Assembly (NCBI RefSeq): GCF_001270495.1 | Contig: NZ_LGUR01000184.1 | Span: forward strand, 1 to 64,000 | DNA: 64,000 nucleotides | Source of the DNA: Streptomyces viridochromogenes | GTDB taxonomy: Bacteria > Actinomycetota > Actinomycetes > Streptomycetales > Streptomycetaceae | Direction: 5' to 3' | In this document: positions 1 through 8,993 of the stretch, in pieces | Position numbering within the stretch: the first letter of the stretch is position 1 | Layout: the number at the start of each line of letters is the position of its first letter | The notes under the pieces: generated by a model | The model's input: the letters and a program-made list of their open reading frames with translations, nothing else | Told to the model about the DNA's origin: nothing | Databases searched by the model: none | Translations under genes and position numbers: made by a program

Positions 1-94
1 CCTCGGGCATGCAGTACGTGCACCGCAGGTTGCAGCGGTCCGTCAGCGAGACCCGCAGGTCGGTGGCCACTCGGCCGTAGGTGTCGATGAGCAC
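1..94 (-). CDS. moaA: GTP 3',8-cyclase MoaA (5' end only)
   Basis: Only the first 31 codons lie in the window; the gene runs off the left edge. MoaA is the radical-SAM enzyme that starts molybdenum cofactor synthesis by rearranging GTP. The visible protein reads [20 protein letters not shown] and then CNLRCTYC, which gives the CxxxCxxC cluster that binds the radical-SAM [4Fe-4S]. The start chosen is the GTG at 94, about nine bases after a GAGGGAGG ribosome binding site; an in-frame GTG at 115 would add seven residues. The family is clear from the cluster and its surroundings. Confidence 0.9.
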   Translation of the reverse strand, partial: MLIDTYGRVATDLRVSLTDRCNLRCTYCMPE

Positions 95-194
95 GTGGGC
101 CCCCTCCCTCGTCACGACCAGATTCAACTTCTGTCACCTGTGAGCCTACGTGACCGCACTGACAGCGACACCGGCCCGATCCCACGACGTACGA

Positions 195-230
195 CGCGGC
201 CGCGTCGTAGGGATCTACGACGCGGCCGCG
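195..230 (-). terminator. Strong hairpin after the acetate symporter gene
   Basis: A perfect 16-bp inverted repeat (195-210 and 215-230) encloses a 4-nt loop GGAT. It sits 25 bp beyond the stop codon of the symporter gene and about 100 bp before the moaA start, both on the minus strand, so it most likely ends symporter transcription. It has no T-tract, as is usual in Streptomyces. The left arm also overlaps a 20-bp perfect palindrome at 190-209, so an alternative fold exists. Confidence 0.75.
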
Positions 231-254
231 CAGGGTCGTGCTCAGGGGTCAGGC

Positions 255-1883
255 TCAGTGGGCGCCGGTGCCGGTCAGGGACCGGACCTCCAGCTCCGCG
301 TACTTGCCGGCGTCGGGCTCTTCCTTGGACAGGACCGTGCCGAGCCAGCCCATGAGGAAGCCGAACGGGATGGAGATGATGCCCGGGTTCTTCAGCGGGA
401 ACCAGGCGAAGTCGACGTCCGGGAACATCGCCTTGGGGTCGCCGGAGACGACGGGCGAGAACAGCACCAGGCCGACGGCGACGATCAGACCGCCGTAGAT
501 CGACCACAGCGCGCCCTGGGTGGTGAACCGCTTCCAGAACAGGCTGTAGAGGATCGTCGGCAGGTTGGCCGAGGCCGCGACCGCGAAGGCCAGGGCGACC
601 AGGCCGGCGACGTTGAGATCACGGGCGAGGGCGCCGAGGAGGATGGAGACGGCGCCGATGCCGATGGTGGCCAGGCGCGCCGCCCTGATCTCCTCCTTCT
701 CGGTGGCCTGGCCCTTCTTGATGACGTTCGCGTAGATGTCGTGGGCGAACGACGAGGACGAGGCCAGGGTGAGGCCGGCGACGACCGCGAGGATGGTCGC
801 GAAGGCGACGGCCGAGATGGTGGCGAGCAGGATCGCGCCCCAGGCCGAGTCCACGCCGCCGAGGTGCAGGGCGAGCAGGGGTGCCGCCGTGTTGCCGGAC
901 GGGTTGGAGGCGATGATCTCGTCCTGGGAGATCAGCGCGGCGGCGCCGAAGCCGAGGGCGATGGTCATCAGGTAGAAGCCGCCGATGATGCCGATCGCCC
1001 AGTTCACGGACTTCCGCGCGGCCTTGGCGTTGGGCACCGTGTAGAAGCGGATCAGGATGTGCGGCAGACCGGCGGTGCCGAGGACCAGGGCGATGCCGAG
1101 GGAGATGAAGTCCAGCTTGGAGGTGCCGGTGGCGCCGTACTGGAGGCCGGGCTCCAGGAAGGCGGCACCCTTCCCGCTGTTCTCGGCGGCCTTGCCGAGC
1201 AGGTCAGAGATGTTGAAGTTGAACTTCAGCAGCACCAGGAAGGTGATCAGGATGGTGCCGCCGATGAGCAGCACGGCCTTGACCATCTGGACCCAGGTGG
1301 TGCCCTTCATGCCGCCGATGGAGACGTACACGATCATCAGGACGCCGACGAGGGCGACGATGAGGATCTTGCCCGCGTCCGAGGTGATGCCGAGCAGCAG
1401 CGAGACCAGGACGCCCGCACCCGCCATTTGGGCCAGCAGGTAGAAGATCGACACGACGATCGTCGAGGTGCCGGCCGCCGTGCGCACCGGGCGCTGGCGC
1501 ATGCGGTACGCGAGGACGTCACCCATCGTGTAGCGGCCGGAGTTCCGCAGCGGCTCGGCCACCAGGAGCAGGGCGACCAGCCAGGCGACCAGGAATCCGA
1601 TGGAGTACAGGAAGCCGTCGTATCCGAAGAGCGCGATGGCGCCGGCGATGCCGAGGAAGGACGCGGCGGACATGTAGTCGCCGGAGACGGCGAGTCCGTT
1701 CTGGAAGGCGCTGAACGACCGGCCGCCCGCGTAGAAGTCCGCGGCGTCCTTGGTCTGGCGGCCCGCCCAGACGGTGATGAAGAGGGTCGCGACCACGAAG
1801 AGCGCGAACAGGGTGATGATCAGCGGCCGGTGCTCGCTGGCCTCGTTGGCGGCGAGCTGCACATGGGTCATCGCGGGGCTCAT
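255..1883 (-). CDS. actP: Cation/acetate symporter, SSS family
   Basis: 542-residue inner-membrane protein of the sodium/solute symporter family, closest in pattern to ActP, which takes up acetate and other short monocarboxylates with a cation. It shows about 13 hydrophobic segments, the family signature DFYAGGRSFSAFQNGLAVSGDYMSAASFLG after TM1, and GGMKGTTWVQMVKA in the middle. It follows the DUF485 gene with an ATGA overlap at 1880-1883, the usual ActP arrangement, so the two are translationally coupled. The ATG at 1883 is chosen because the overlap fixes it. Substrate is inferred from family and neighbour. Confidence 0.9.
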   Translation of the reverse strand: MSPAMTHVQLAANEASEHRPLIITLFALFVVATLFITVWAGRQTKDAADFYAGGRSFSAFQNGLAVSGDYMSAASFLGIAGAIALFGYDGFLYSIGFLVAWLVALLLVAEPLRNSGRYTMGDVLAYRMRQRPVRTAAGTSTIVVSIFYLLAQMAGAGVLVSLLLGITSDAGKILIVALVGVLMIVYVSIGGMKGTTWVQMVKAVLLIGGTILITFLVLLKFNFNISDLLGKAAENSGKGAAFLEPGLQYGATGTSKLDFISLGIALVLGTAGLPHILIRFYTVPNAKAARKSVNWAIGIIGGFYLMTIALGFGAAALISQDEIIASNPSGNTAAPLLALHLGGVDSAWGAILLATISAVAFATILAVVAGLTLASSSSFAHDIYANVIKKGQATEKEEIRAARLATIGIGAVSILLGALARDLNVAGLVALAFAVAASANLPTILYSLFWKRFTTQGALWSIYGGLIVAVGLVLFSPVVSGDPKAMFPDVDFAWFPLKNPGIISIPFGFLMGWLGTVLSKEEPDAGKYAELEVRSLTGTGAH

Positions 1884-2332
1884 GCGCCGCCCTCCATACG
1901 GGTCTTGATGGCCTCGGCCTTGGGGTCGAGCTTGGCACCCGCGTGCCGCGCGTACCACCAGGCGATGAGGAACGTGGTGACGAACTGGGCGATACCGAAG
2001 ACGAACGCGACGTTGATGTTGCCGAACAGCTTGGTGCCCATGAAGTCGCCCGCGTAGTTGGAGAGCAGGACGTACAGCAGGTACCAGACGATGAAGGCGA
2101 CGGTCAGCGGAAAGGCGAAGGAGCGGTAGGAGCGGCGCAGTTCAACGAACTCCGCGCTCTTCTGCACCTCCGTGAACTCCTCGGTGGAGGGGAGTTTGTG
2201 TGTCTCTTTCGAGGGGGGCGGTGCGTCGGTAGCCACGGAGTCTCCTCGCGTTGCGGGCGCTGTTGCGACGGTGGACGGGGACGGTTGGGGGGTTGGGGAC
2301 GGATCGGTCGGGGACGGATCGGATACGGGCAT
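1880..2332 (-). CDS. DUF485 membrane protein, partner of acetate symporter
   Basis: 150 residues. The N-terminal 60 are polar and rich in Pro, Ser and Thr; the rest is a DUF485 domain with two membrane segments (around FPLTVAFIVWYLLYVLLSN and INVAFVFGIAQFVTTFLIAWWYA). DUF485 (YjcH) proteins are encoded directly before ActP in many bacteria and are thought to assist it; the biochemical role is unknown. The start at 2332 follows a GAGGAAC binding site; a GTG at 2365 would extend it by eleven residues. The long polar N-terminus is typical of actinobacterial versions. Confidence 0.88.
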   Translation of the reverse strand: MPVSDPSPTDPSPTPQPSPSTVATAPATRGDSVATDAPPPSKETHKLPSTEEFTEVQKSAEFVELRRSYRSFAFPLTVAFIVWYLLYVLLSNYAGDFMGTKLFGNINVAFVFGIAQFVTTFLIAWWYARHAGAKLDPKAEAIKTRMEGGA

Positions 2333-2621
2333 GACGGCTCTGTTCCTCGCGGTGACATGGATCACTTGAGCCGGCTGGCGATGTTAGGGCCCCGGCGCGT
2401 GATCCGACAGGGGGCTCGATCGTGCTCGCGCCTCCTGTCCAAGGTCACGGCGCCACGCGAGGACCGGTTCAACTCCCCGGGCGTCTTTCCGAAGTCGCCC
2501 GGATCAGCGATTGCCGGCCAGGTGGTTCGGGGTTAGCTTCGCTACTGCGGCACGCGTCATGCACCTGCCGAGCGCCTCTCCGCGTCTCGGGCGGTCTCGT
2601 TCCGGATGATGTGGAGATCCC

Positions 2622-4148
2622 ATGCCTCATCTGCGTTCCAGACGTCGGCCGGGTCTTGCCGTCCCCCTCGTTCTGTCGTTGACGGCCTCGCTCTGCCTCC
2701 TGCCGACGGCCGCCTCGGCGGCGCCGCTCGCGGAGCCCGTCGCACGGGCCGTGGATGCGCCCGCTCTCGCGTATGTCGTCAACACCACCCGACCGGACCA
2801 CCGCACGATCGGATCGGTGAGGAAGGCGATCGCCGCTGCCGGCGGCACGGTCGTGGTCGCGTACGCGAGGATCGGCGTGATCGTCGTCCACTCGGCGGCG
2901 CCCGGCTTCGCGAAGGCGATACGTGCGGTGCGCGGCGTCCGGTCGGCGGGTGCCACGCGTACGGCGCCCCTGACCGCCGCCGGGGCGACGGACGAGGGCC
3001 CGGTCCAGCTCATGTCGGAGCGGCAGGCGATACGGACGAGGGCCGCGGGTGCGGCCGACGGCGAACCCCTTGAGGCCGACCAGTGGAATCTGCGCGCGAT
3101 CGGCGCCGACCGGGCCGCGAAGATCAACCCGGGCAGCGGCAGGGTGACCGTGGCGGTGATCGACAACGGGGTCGACGACACCCACCCCGACCTCGCGCCG
3201 AACTTCTCCGCCGCCCAGTCCGCGAACTGCGCCGGCGGCAAGGCCGACACCAGCGCGGGCGCCTGGCGGCCGTACAAGAGCGCCGACTCGCACGGCACCC
3301 ATGTGGCGGGCGAGATCGCAGCGCCCCGCAACGGCATCGGTATCGCCGGTGTCGCCCCCGGAGTCAAGGTCTCCGCCATCAAGGTGAGCGACCCGGTCAA
3401 CGGTCGCTACTACCCCGAAAGCGTCGTGTGCGCCTTCGTGTTCGCGGCCGACCGTGGCGTCGAGATCACCAACAACAGCTACTTCGTTGATCCGTGGCTG
3501 TACAACTGCATGGACGATCCAGACCAGCGAGCGGTCGTCCATGCGGTCAACAGGGCCCAGCTGTACGCCCAGCGCAAGGGTGTGCTCAACCTGGCCTCGT
3601 CGGGCAACTCCAACCACGACCTGGACTCCGGCGCGATCGTCGACGGCAGCAGCCCCAACGACTCGACGCCCGCCGAGCACACCGTCGACCCGCACCGGTG
3701 CTTCGACGTACCGACACAGCTGCCGGGTGTCGTCACGGTCGGCGCGACGGGCGTACAGAACGTCAAGTCGTACTACTCCTCGTACGGTTACGGCGTCGTC
3801 GATGTCGCGGCCCCCGGCGGCGACAGGCTCTACCAGATCCCGGACACCCCGTCGAGGAACGGCCGGATCCTCTCCACTCTCCCGGACGGCAAGTACGGCT
3901 TCCTTCAGGGCACGTCGATGGCCGCCCCGCACGCCGCGGGCGTCGCCGCGCTACTGAAGTCGCGGTACCCGCACGCCGCTCCGGCCCGGCTGCGCGCGCT
4001 GCTGAAGGTCCTGGCGGACAACCCGGGCTGTCCGAACTCGTACGACCAGAACCGCGACGGCACGCAGGACGCCGTGTGCGAGGGCGGCAGGCGGCTCAAC
4101 GGCTTCTACGGGTTCGGCATCGTCGATGCGCTGGACGCCGTCGACTGA
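2622..4148 (+). CDS. Secreted S8 (subtilisin-like) serine protease
   Basis: 508 residues. An arginine-rich n-region, a hydrophobic core and an AAASA-type cleavage region near residue 34 form a signal peptide. The catalytic triad is readable: Asp near 181 in VAVIDNGVDDTHPDL, His near 224 in DSHGTHVAGE, and Ser near 432 in GTSMAAPHAAGVAALL; an oxyanion Asn is probably in the NNSY stretch. Residues 35-150 look like an inhibitor-type propeptide. There is no C-terminal membrane anchor, unlike mycosins, so the product should be released. It stands alone, divergent from the symporter pair, with a GGAGAT site before the ATG. Confidence 0.92.
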   Translation: MPHLRSRRRPGLAVPLVLSLTASLCLLPTAASAAPLAEPVARAVDAPALAYVVNTTRPDHRTIGSVRKAIAAAGGTVVVAYARIGVIVVHSAAPGFAKAIRAVRGVRSAGATRTAPLTAAGATDEGPVQLMSERQAIRTRAAGAADGEPLEADQWNLRAIGADRAAKINPGSGRVTVAVIDNGVDDTHPDLAPNFSAAQSANCAGGKADTSAGAWRPYKSADSHGTHVAGEIAAPRNGIGIAGVAPGVKVSAIKVSDPVNGRYYPESVVCAFVFAADRGVEITNNSYFVDPWLYNCMDDPDQRAVVHAVNRAQLYAQRKGVLNLASSGNSNHDLDSGAIVDGSSPNDSTPAEHTVDPHRCFDVPTQLPGVVTVGATGVQNVKSYYSSYGYGVVDVAAPGGDRLYQIPDTPSRNGRILSTLPDGKYGFLQGTSMAAPHAAGVAALLKSRYPHAAPARLRALLKVLADNPGCPNSYDQNRDGTQDAVCEGGRRLNGFYGFGIVDALDAVD

Positions 4149-4247
4149 TCGGGCGGGGCGTATACAGCGCGGCGTGTACGGCGGCGATGGCGCATGTACA
4201 GCGGTGACACATCAGTCGATATGTTGATCCAGTCAATAATGCATAGT

Positions 4248-4261
4248 GCAGTCATGACTGC
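4248..4261. promoter_or_regulatory. Perfect palindrome centred on a start codon
   Basis: GCAGTCATGACTGC is a 14-bp perfect inverted repeat whose centre is the ATG (4254) of the CoA-transferase gene. The gene has no clear ribosome binding site, and the stretch before it (4219-4247) is unusually AT-rich for this chromosome. It could be an operator at a leaderless promoter or simply chance; no regulator gene adjoins it. Confidence 0.35.
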
Positions 4262-5687
4262 AATCAAGTCCGCATGGTCCGCGGTGGGTGGCGATCCAGC
4301 CCTTCTCCCGCGGGTGTCGACCGTGGTGCGGGAGCGCGCGCTTCAGGCGCGGCTCCCCGTACGGGAGTTGGCGCGCTCCTGTGTGGGTGCGTGCGCGCTG
4401 GCCGCTGCCGAGCTGGGCGCCCGGCGGGCCGGGCTCACCGAGGTGCCCGGGGTGACGCTGGACGACGGGGCGATCGCCACGGCGTTCGTGAGTGAACGCC
4501 ATCTGCTGGTCGACGGGCGCGCGCCCGTCGTGTTCGCGCCGCTGTCGCGGTTCTGGCGCACGGCGGACGGCTGGGTGCGGACGCATGCGAACTATCCGCA
4601 CCACCGGGCCCCGCTCCTGGCCGCGCTGGGCGTGGCGGAGGAGGATCCCGACGCGGTGGGGGCAGCCATCGCGGAGCGTTCCTCGCTGGAGGTGGAAGAG
4701 GCCGTGTACGCGGCGGGCGGGCTGGCCGTGGCGCTGCGTACCCCCGAGGAGTGGGCGGCGCACGAGCAGGCGGCCGCGGTGGCCCGGCGGCCGCTGGTCG
4801 AGCACGAGCGGTCGGACACGACACGCGCGCGTGCGCTCCCGTCGCTCGACGGTGCTCCCCTGCTGCCCGCCGCCGGAGTGCGCGTCCTGGACCTGACGCG
4901 GGTCATCGCGGGACCGGTCGCCACGCGCACGCTCGCGCTGCTCGGCGCGGACGTCCTGCGCGTGGACGCGCCGCAGCTGCCCGAACTGGCCGACCAGCAC
5001 ACCGACACGGGCTTCGGGAAGCGCTCGACGACGCTGGACCTGGCGGCGGACCGGCGTGCCTTCGAGGAACTGCTCGCGGCGGCGGACGTCGTCGTCACGG
5101 GGTACCGGCCGGGCGCCCTGGAGCGGTTCGGGCTGTCGGCTCGGGCGCTGACCGAGCGGCGGCCCGGGCTGATCGTGGCGGAGCTGTCGGCCTGGGGGGC
5201 GTACGGGCCGTGGAGTGGGCGGCGCGGGTTCGACAGCCTTGTGCAGGCCGCCACCGGAATCGCCGCGCTGGAGGGAGCCACGACCGACGGACCGGCCGGG
5301 CAGCCCGGCGCACTGCCCGCGCAGGCCCTGGACCACGGCACGGGGTATCTGCTGGCGGCGGCCGTGCTGCGGGCGCTGACCGAGCAGCTGGAGGACGGGC
5401 GGGGGCAGGGCCGGTGCGTGCGGCTGTCGTTGGCACGCACGGCGGAGTGGCTGATGCACGGGATGCGGCCGGGCCCGAAGGAGAGCCCGGCGTACGACGC
5501 GCACGAGACGGCCGACGCATACGAGACGGCCGACGCATACGACGCGCCCGATACCTGGCTCACCGAGCGGAGCAGCGCGCTCGGCCGATTGCGGTATGCC
5601 CTGCCGCCGGTGTCGTTCGAGGGTGGTCCGGTCGACTGGGCACGGCCGCCGGGGGTTTGGGGCGCCGATCCGGCGCGGTGGGCCTGA
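4254..5687 (+). CDS. Family III CoA-transferase (CaiB/BaiF)
   Basis: 477 residues. The C-terminal two thirds is a CaiB/BaiF CoA-transferase: VRVLDLTRVIAGPVATRTLALLGADVLRVD, then GFDSLVQAATG, whose Asp matches the catalytic aspartate that forms the acyl anhydride in this family. The N-terminal 190 residues resemble the second half of another such enzyme, so the chain is a two-part protein as in other actinobacterial members. Acyl group and donor cannot be told. Near the C-terminus the protein carries a short duplication (HETADAY-ETADAY) from an 18-bp tandem repeat at 5505-5540. It is monocistronic as far as seen. Confidence 0.82.
   Translation: MTAIKSAWSAVGGDPALLPRVSTVVRERALQARLPVRELARSCVGACALAAAELGARRAGLTEVPGVTLDDGAIATAFVSERHLLVDGRAPVVFAPLSRFWRTADGWVRTHANYPHHRAPLLAALGVAEEDPDAVGAAIAERSSLEVEEAVYAAGGLAVALRTPEEWAAHEQAAAVARRPLVEHERSDTTRARALPSLDGAPLLPAAGVRVLDLTRVIAGPVATRTLALLGADVLRVDAPQLPELADQHTDTGFGKRSTTLDLAADRRAFEELLAAADVVVTGYRPGALERFGLSARALTERRPGLIVAELSAWGAYGPWSGRRGFDSLVQAATGIAALEGATTDGPAGQPGALPAQALDHGTGYLLAAAVLRALTEQLEDGRGQGRCVRLSLARTAEWLMHGMRPGPKESPAYDAHETADAYETADAYDAPDTWLTERSSALGRLRYALPPVSFEGGPVDWARPPGVWGADPARWA
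5505..5540 (+). repeat. 18-bp tandem duplication inside the CoA-transferase gene
   Basis: The unit GAGACGGCCGACGCATAC occurs twice in direct succession (5505-5522, 5523-5540). It is in frame and adds ETADAY to a low-complexity, probably disordered segment near the C-terminus. Such repeats change copy number by slippage, so related strains may differ here. Confidence 0.9.
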
Positions 5688-5787
5688 GCGCCGGGGCCGA
5701 CCGAGCCGTACCCCCGTACGGAATGCCGCCCCACCACTTGTTTTCCGGTGCTTGCCCGAGTCTGTAATCTTTTGTGAAGATCTTGAG

Positions 5788-6795
5788 GTGACGTTGACAA
5801 GACCCTCCCTTGGCGTGGCCGACGGGAGTGAGCCCAGACCGCGCACCGGCGTCAGCCGGGCCGTCGCCGTTCTCGTCCTGGTGGCGCTGGGGGCGCTGAT
5901 CCCGCTGGTCGGGCCGTCGGCCGCGCTGCACGGCACCGGGGAGGCCGCCGCGCCCGGCACCGCGGGGATCGGGCTGCTGCGTACGGTGCTGTTCGCGGCG
6001 CTGTGCGTCCCGGTGGGCGAGCTGTTCGTGAACCGGCTGGCCCGGTCCGTGCCCGGCGTCCCCCCGGCCATGCCCCGCAGTTGGGCACTGTACGCGGCCG
6101 CGGCCGGCTTCGTCGCCGCCCTCGGTCTCGCCTCCGTCGTCTCCACCGGCAACCTCGTGCCGAACAGCCCCGCGGACCTCGACATCGGCGGCCTCTACGC
6201 TTCGCGCGACGGAAAGCTCGCACTACTGGAGGTCAACGCCTTCGCCATGGCCGGGCTGTGCGCCCTCTCGCGCCGGCCGGCCACCCAGCTCTGGCCGCTG
6301 GCCGCGGTCGTGATCGCCGAGGCGCTGCGCGCGCACCCCACGACCGAGCACAGCCCGCTGCTGGGCTCCGGGCTGACACTCGTGCACCTGACCTGCGCGA
6401 CGCTCTGGGCCGGCGGGCTGCTGCACGCCCTGCGGACCCTGCGCGGATGGGGGGTCAGGGAGGCGGGCACAGCCCTGCTCGGCCTCTACGCGCGCGTGGC
6501 GGCCGTACTGCTCGCCGCCATCACCGCGACCGGCGTGGGGAGTTCGCTGCGCCGGATGCCGTCGGAGACGATCCTGGAGCAGCTCACCGGGACGGCGTAC
6601 GGGCGCGCCCTGCTGGCCAAGATGCTCCTCATGGCGGCCGTGGCCGCGCTCGCCCTGTGGGCGCGGATCCGGCTGCGCCGGGCGGCCGACCCGCTGACCG
6701 CGTGCTCCCCCGCGCGGGCGGAGGTCGTCGTCCTGGGCGTGGTGGTCGCGGTGTCGGGGCTGCTGACGGCGCTGCCGGTGCCGATCCGCTGGTGA
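5788..6795 (+). CDS. CopD-family copper resistance/export membrane protein
   Basis: 335 residues with about eight or nine hydrophobic segments. The pattern LVHLTCATLWAGGLLHALRTL, with a His and Trp at the start of a membrane helix, and the later GVGSSLRRM...TAYGRALLAKMLLM stretch are typical of CopD, a membrane protein that works with periplasmic CopC in copper uptake or tolerance. No copC or other copper gene is adjacent. The GTG at 5788 is the best start: it begins VTLTRPSLG and is preceded by a GAAGATCTTGAG stretch. Family is fairly sure, copper role inferred. Confidence 0.8.
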   Translation: MTLTRPSLGVADGSEPRPRTGVSRAVAVLVLVALGALIPLVGPSAALHGTGEAAAPGTAGIGLLRTVLFAALCVPVGELFVNRLARSVPGVPPAMPRSWALYAAAAGFVAALGLASVVSTGNLVPNSPADLDIGGLYASRDGKLALLEVNAFAMAGLCALSRRPATQLWPLAAVVIAEALRAHPTTEHSPLLGSGLTLVHLTCATLWAGGLLHALRTLRGWGVREAGTALLGLYARVAAVLLAAITATGVGSSLRRMPSETILEQLTGTAYGRALLAKMLLMAAVAALALWARIRLRRAADPLTACSPARAEVVVLGVVVAVSGLLTALPVPIRW

Positions 6796-6857
6796 CGCCT
6801 TCGCGGCCGCCCCGCCGAGTCCTTCCGCCGACTCTCGCGCCCTCAGTTGGAGCACCC

Positions 6858-7901
6858 TCAGTTGGTGACCAGAACCTTGAGCGCGGTGCGCTGGTCCATC
6901 GCCTTGTAGCCGGCGGGGACGTCCTCCAGGCCGACCGTCAGGTCGAAGACGGGTGAGGGGTCGATCGTGCCGTCCAGGACGTCGGGCAGCAGCTCGGGGA
7001 TGTACGCGCGGACGGGGGCGACGCCGCCGCGCAGCGCGATGTTGCCGTCGAACATGACGCCGAGGTCGAGGCCCGTGCCGCTGCCGTGCGGCACGCCCAC
7101 GAAGCCGATGGCGCCGCCGTCGCGGGTGATGTTGACCGCCGTACGCATGGACTGTTCGGTACCGACGGCCTCGACGACGGCATGGGCGCCCTGACCACGG
7201 GTCAGTTCGCGTACGGCCGCCACGGCCGCGTCCCCGCGCTCGGCGACGACCTCGGTGGCGCCGAAGCGGCGCGCGATGTCCGTACGGGCCTGGTGGCGGC
7301 CCAGCGCGATGATCCGCTCGGCACCGAGCCGCTTGGCGGCGAGCACGGCACAGAGGCCGACGGCACCGTCGCCGACGACGGCGACCGTGGCGCCCGGGCG
7401 CGCTCCGGCGCCGAGGGCGGCGTGGTGACCGGTGCCCATGACGTCGGACAGGGTCAGCAGGGCGGACAGCAGGTGGTCGTCGGAGGCGGCGTCCTTGGGG
7501 AGCTGGACGAGGGTGCCGTCGGCGTACGGGACGCGCACGGCCTCGCCCTGGCCGCCGTCGGAGCCGACGGAGCCCCAGAAGCCGCCGTGCTCGCAGGAGG
7601 TGGTGAGGCCCTCGCGGCAGTAGTCGCAGACCCCGTCGGACCACATGAAGGGCGCGACGACGAGGTCGCCCCGCCGGAGGCCGGTCACCTCGGAGCCGGT
7701 CTCCTCGACGAGGCCGAGGAACTCGTGGCCGATGCGCTGCCCCGGCTGCCGGGCCGCCTCGCCGCGGTACGCCCACAGGTCGCTGCCGCAGATACAGGCG
7801 CGCAGCACCCGGACCACGGCGTCGGTGGGTCGCTGCACCACGGGGTCGGGCACGTCCTGCACACGCATGTCGAAGGGGGCGTGAATGGTGGTGGCGCGCA
7901 T
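6858..7901 (-). CDS. Zinc-dependent alcohol dehydrogenase family protein
   Basis: 347 residues, medium-chain dehydrogenase/reductase. Catalytic zinc ligands are seen in CICGSDLWAYRG and GHEFLG. A second group of cysteines (CDYC, then TSC) marks the structural zinc lobe. The Rossmann fold shows AVVGDGAVGLCAVLAAKRLGA; the following residues do not firmly decide between NAD and NADP. ATG at 7901 has an AAGGAAC site ahead. Substrate unknown; this subgroup of actinobacterial enzymes is usually annotated only as alcohol dehydrogenase. It converges on the CopD-like gene. Confidence 0.88.
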   Translation of the reverse strand: MRATTIHAPFDMRVQDVPDPVVQRPTDAVVRVLRACICGSDLWAYRGEAARQPGQRIGHEFLGLVEETGSEVTGLRRGDLVVAPFMWSDGVCDYCREGLTTSCEHGGFWGSVGSDGGQGEAVRVPYADGTLVQLPKDAASDDHLLSALLTLSDVMGTGHHAALGAGARPGATVAVVGDGAVGLCAVLAAKRLGAERIIALGRHQARTDIARRFGATEVVAERGDAAVAAVRELTRGQGAHAVVEAVGTEQSMRTAVNITRDGGAIGFVGVPHGSGTGLDLGVMFDGNIALRGGVAPVRAYIPELLPDVLDGTIDPSPVFDLTVGLEDVPAGYKAMDQRTALKVLVTN

Positions 7902-8073
7902 GGCGAGGTTCCTTCTCGTCTCTTGTGGTGCCTGCGCCCGGGGGGCGAGCGCGCGTCTCACCGTACGTCGCCGTCGGCGTCCGGCGCGCTTCGGGGACCC
8001 CGGGTGCGCCGCTGACCAGCGCCGACGTGGCCGCGATGACACACCCGGCCGGTGCGGGGGCCGTGGGCGGGCG

Positions 8074-8784
8074 CTACACCCCCGCCACGTCCAGCAGCGA
8101 TCCGGCCGCGTAGGTGACGCCCATGGCCAGGGCCCCGCCCGCCATGTTGCGCAGCACCGCGCGTGCGGGGGCGGCGCCGCCCAGGCAGGCGCTGCTCCAG
8201 CCGGTCAGGGCGAGGGCGGCCAGGACGGAGGCGACGGTGACCGCCAGCCGCAGGCCCGCCGGTGGCAGCACCATCGCCAGCAGCGGCAGCAGCGCCCCGG
8301 CGGTGAACGCCAGGAAGCTCGCCCACGCCGCGTGCCACGGGTTGGTCAGCGTGTCCGGGTCGATACCGAGCTCCACGCGCGCGTGCGCCTTCAGTGCGTC
8401 CCGTTCCGTCAGCTGGACCGCCGCGTTCCCGGCCACGTCCCGGGACAGCCCCCGTCGTTCGAGCAGTTCCGTCAGCTCCGCCAGCTCCGCCTCCGGCCGC
8501 TCCCGCAACTCCCGCTTCTCCTGGGCCAACGCGGCCTTCTCCGAATCGCGTTGCGTGGAGACCGAGACGTACTCCCCCGCCGCCATCGACATCGACCCGG
8601 CGAGCAGCCCGGCCAGCCCGGCGGTGATCAGGGCCGGGCGGTCGTCCGTCGCGCCGGCCACGCCGACGACGAGGCCCGCGGTGGAGACGATGCCGTCGTT
8701 CGCCCCGAGCACGGCCGCGCGCAGCCAGTTCAGCCGCTCGCCCAGCGCGCCGGCGTGGGCCTCGTCATGCGTCGATTCGGTCAC
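8074..8784 (-). CDS. VIT1/CCC1-family transporter
   Basis: 236 residues. The N-terminal signature LNWLRAAVLGANDGIVSTAGLVVGVAGA and then LLAGSMSMAAGEYVSVSTQRDSE are diagnostic of the VIT1/CCC1 family, which moves Fe(II) or Mn(II) across membranes in eukaryotes. A charged cytosolic stretch (EKRELRERPEAELAEL) and three C-terminal membrane helices follow. GTG at 8784 is chosen because the conserved domain starts soon after; the ribosome binding site is weak. It is divergent from the exonuclease gene across 209 bp, in which no other gene is apparent. Confidence 0.87.
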   Translation of the reverse strand: MTESTHDEAHAGALGERLNWLRAAVLGANDGIVSTAGLVVGVAGATDDRPALITAGLAGLLAGSMSMAAGEYVSVSTQRDSEKAALAQEKRELRERPEAELAELTELLERRGLSRDVAGNAAVQLTERDALKAHARVELGIDPDTLTNPWHAAWASFLAFTAGALLPLLAMVLPPAGLRLAVTVASVLAALALTGWSSACLGGAAPARAVLRNMAGGALAMGVTYAAGSLLDVAGV

Positions 8785-8993
8785 ATGCGGAGCATCGCAC
8801 CGAGCGGGACATCCAGGACGTACCGACGCTCCTCGGGCGGGCATCGGGCTCACGGAGGTGCGGCAACGCCGGGCGCACGACCACCGGTTGAGGTACCCGT
8901 TGACGCGCTGACGTTCGTGGCGCTCGAACGGGTGGGCGGCGCAAGGCACCTGACGGCCAGGAGTGTCAGTCCCGGCCCGTATCCTCAGTGACC

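Noticed and set aside
150..2057. A 635-codon open frame on the plus strand opposite the acetate symporter
   Set aside because: It reads as charged low-complexity sequence (Asp/Glu/Arg/Gly rich) and mirrors the symporter's codon bias on the other strand. High-GC genomes produce such shadows.
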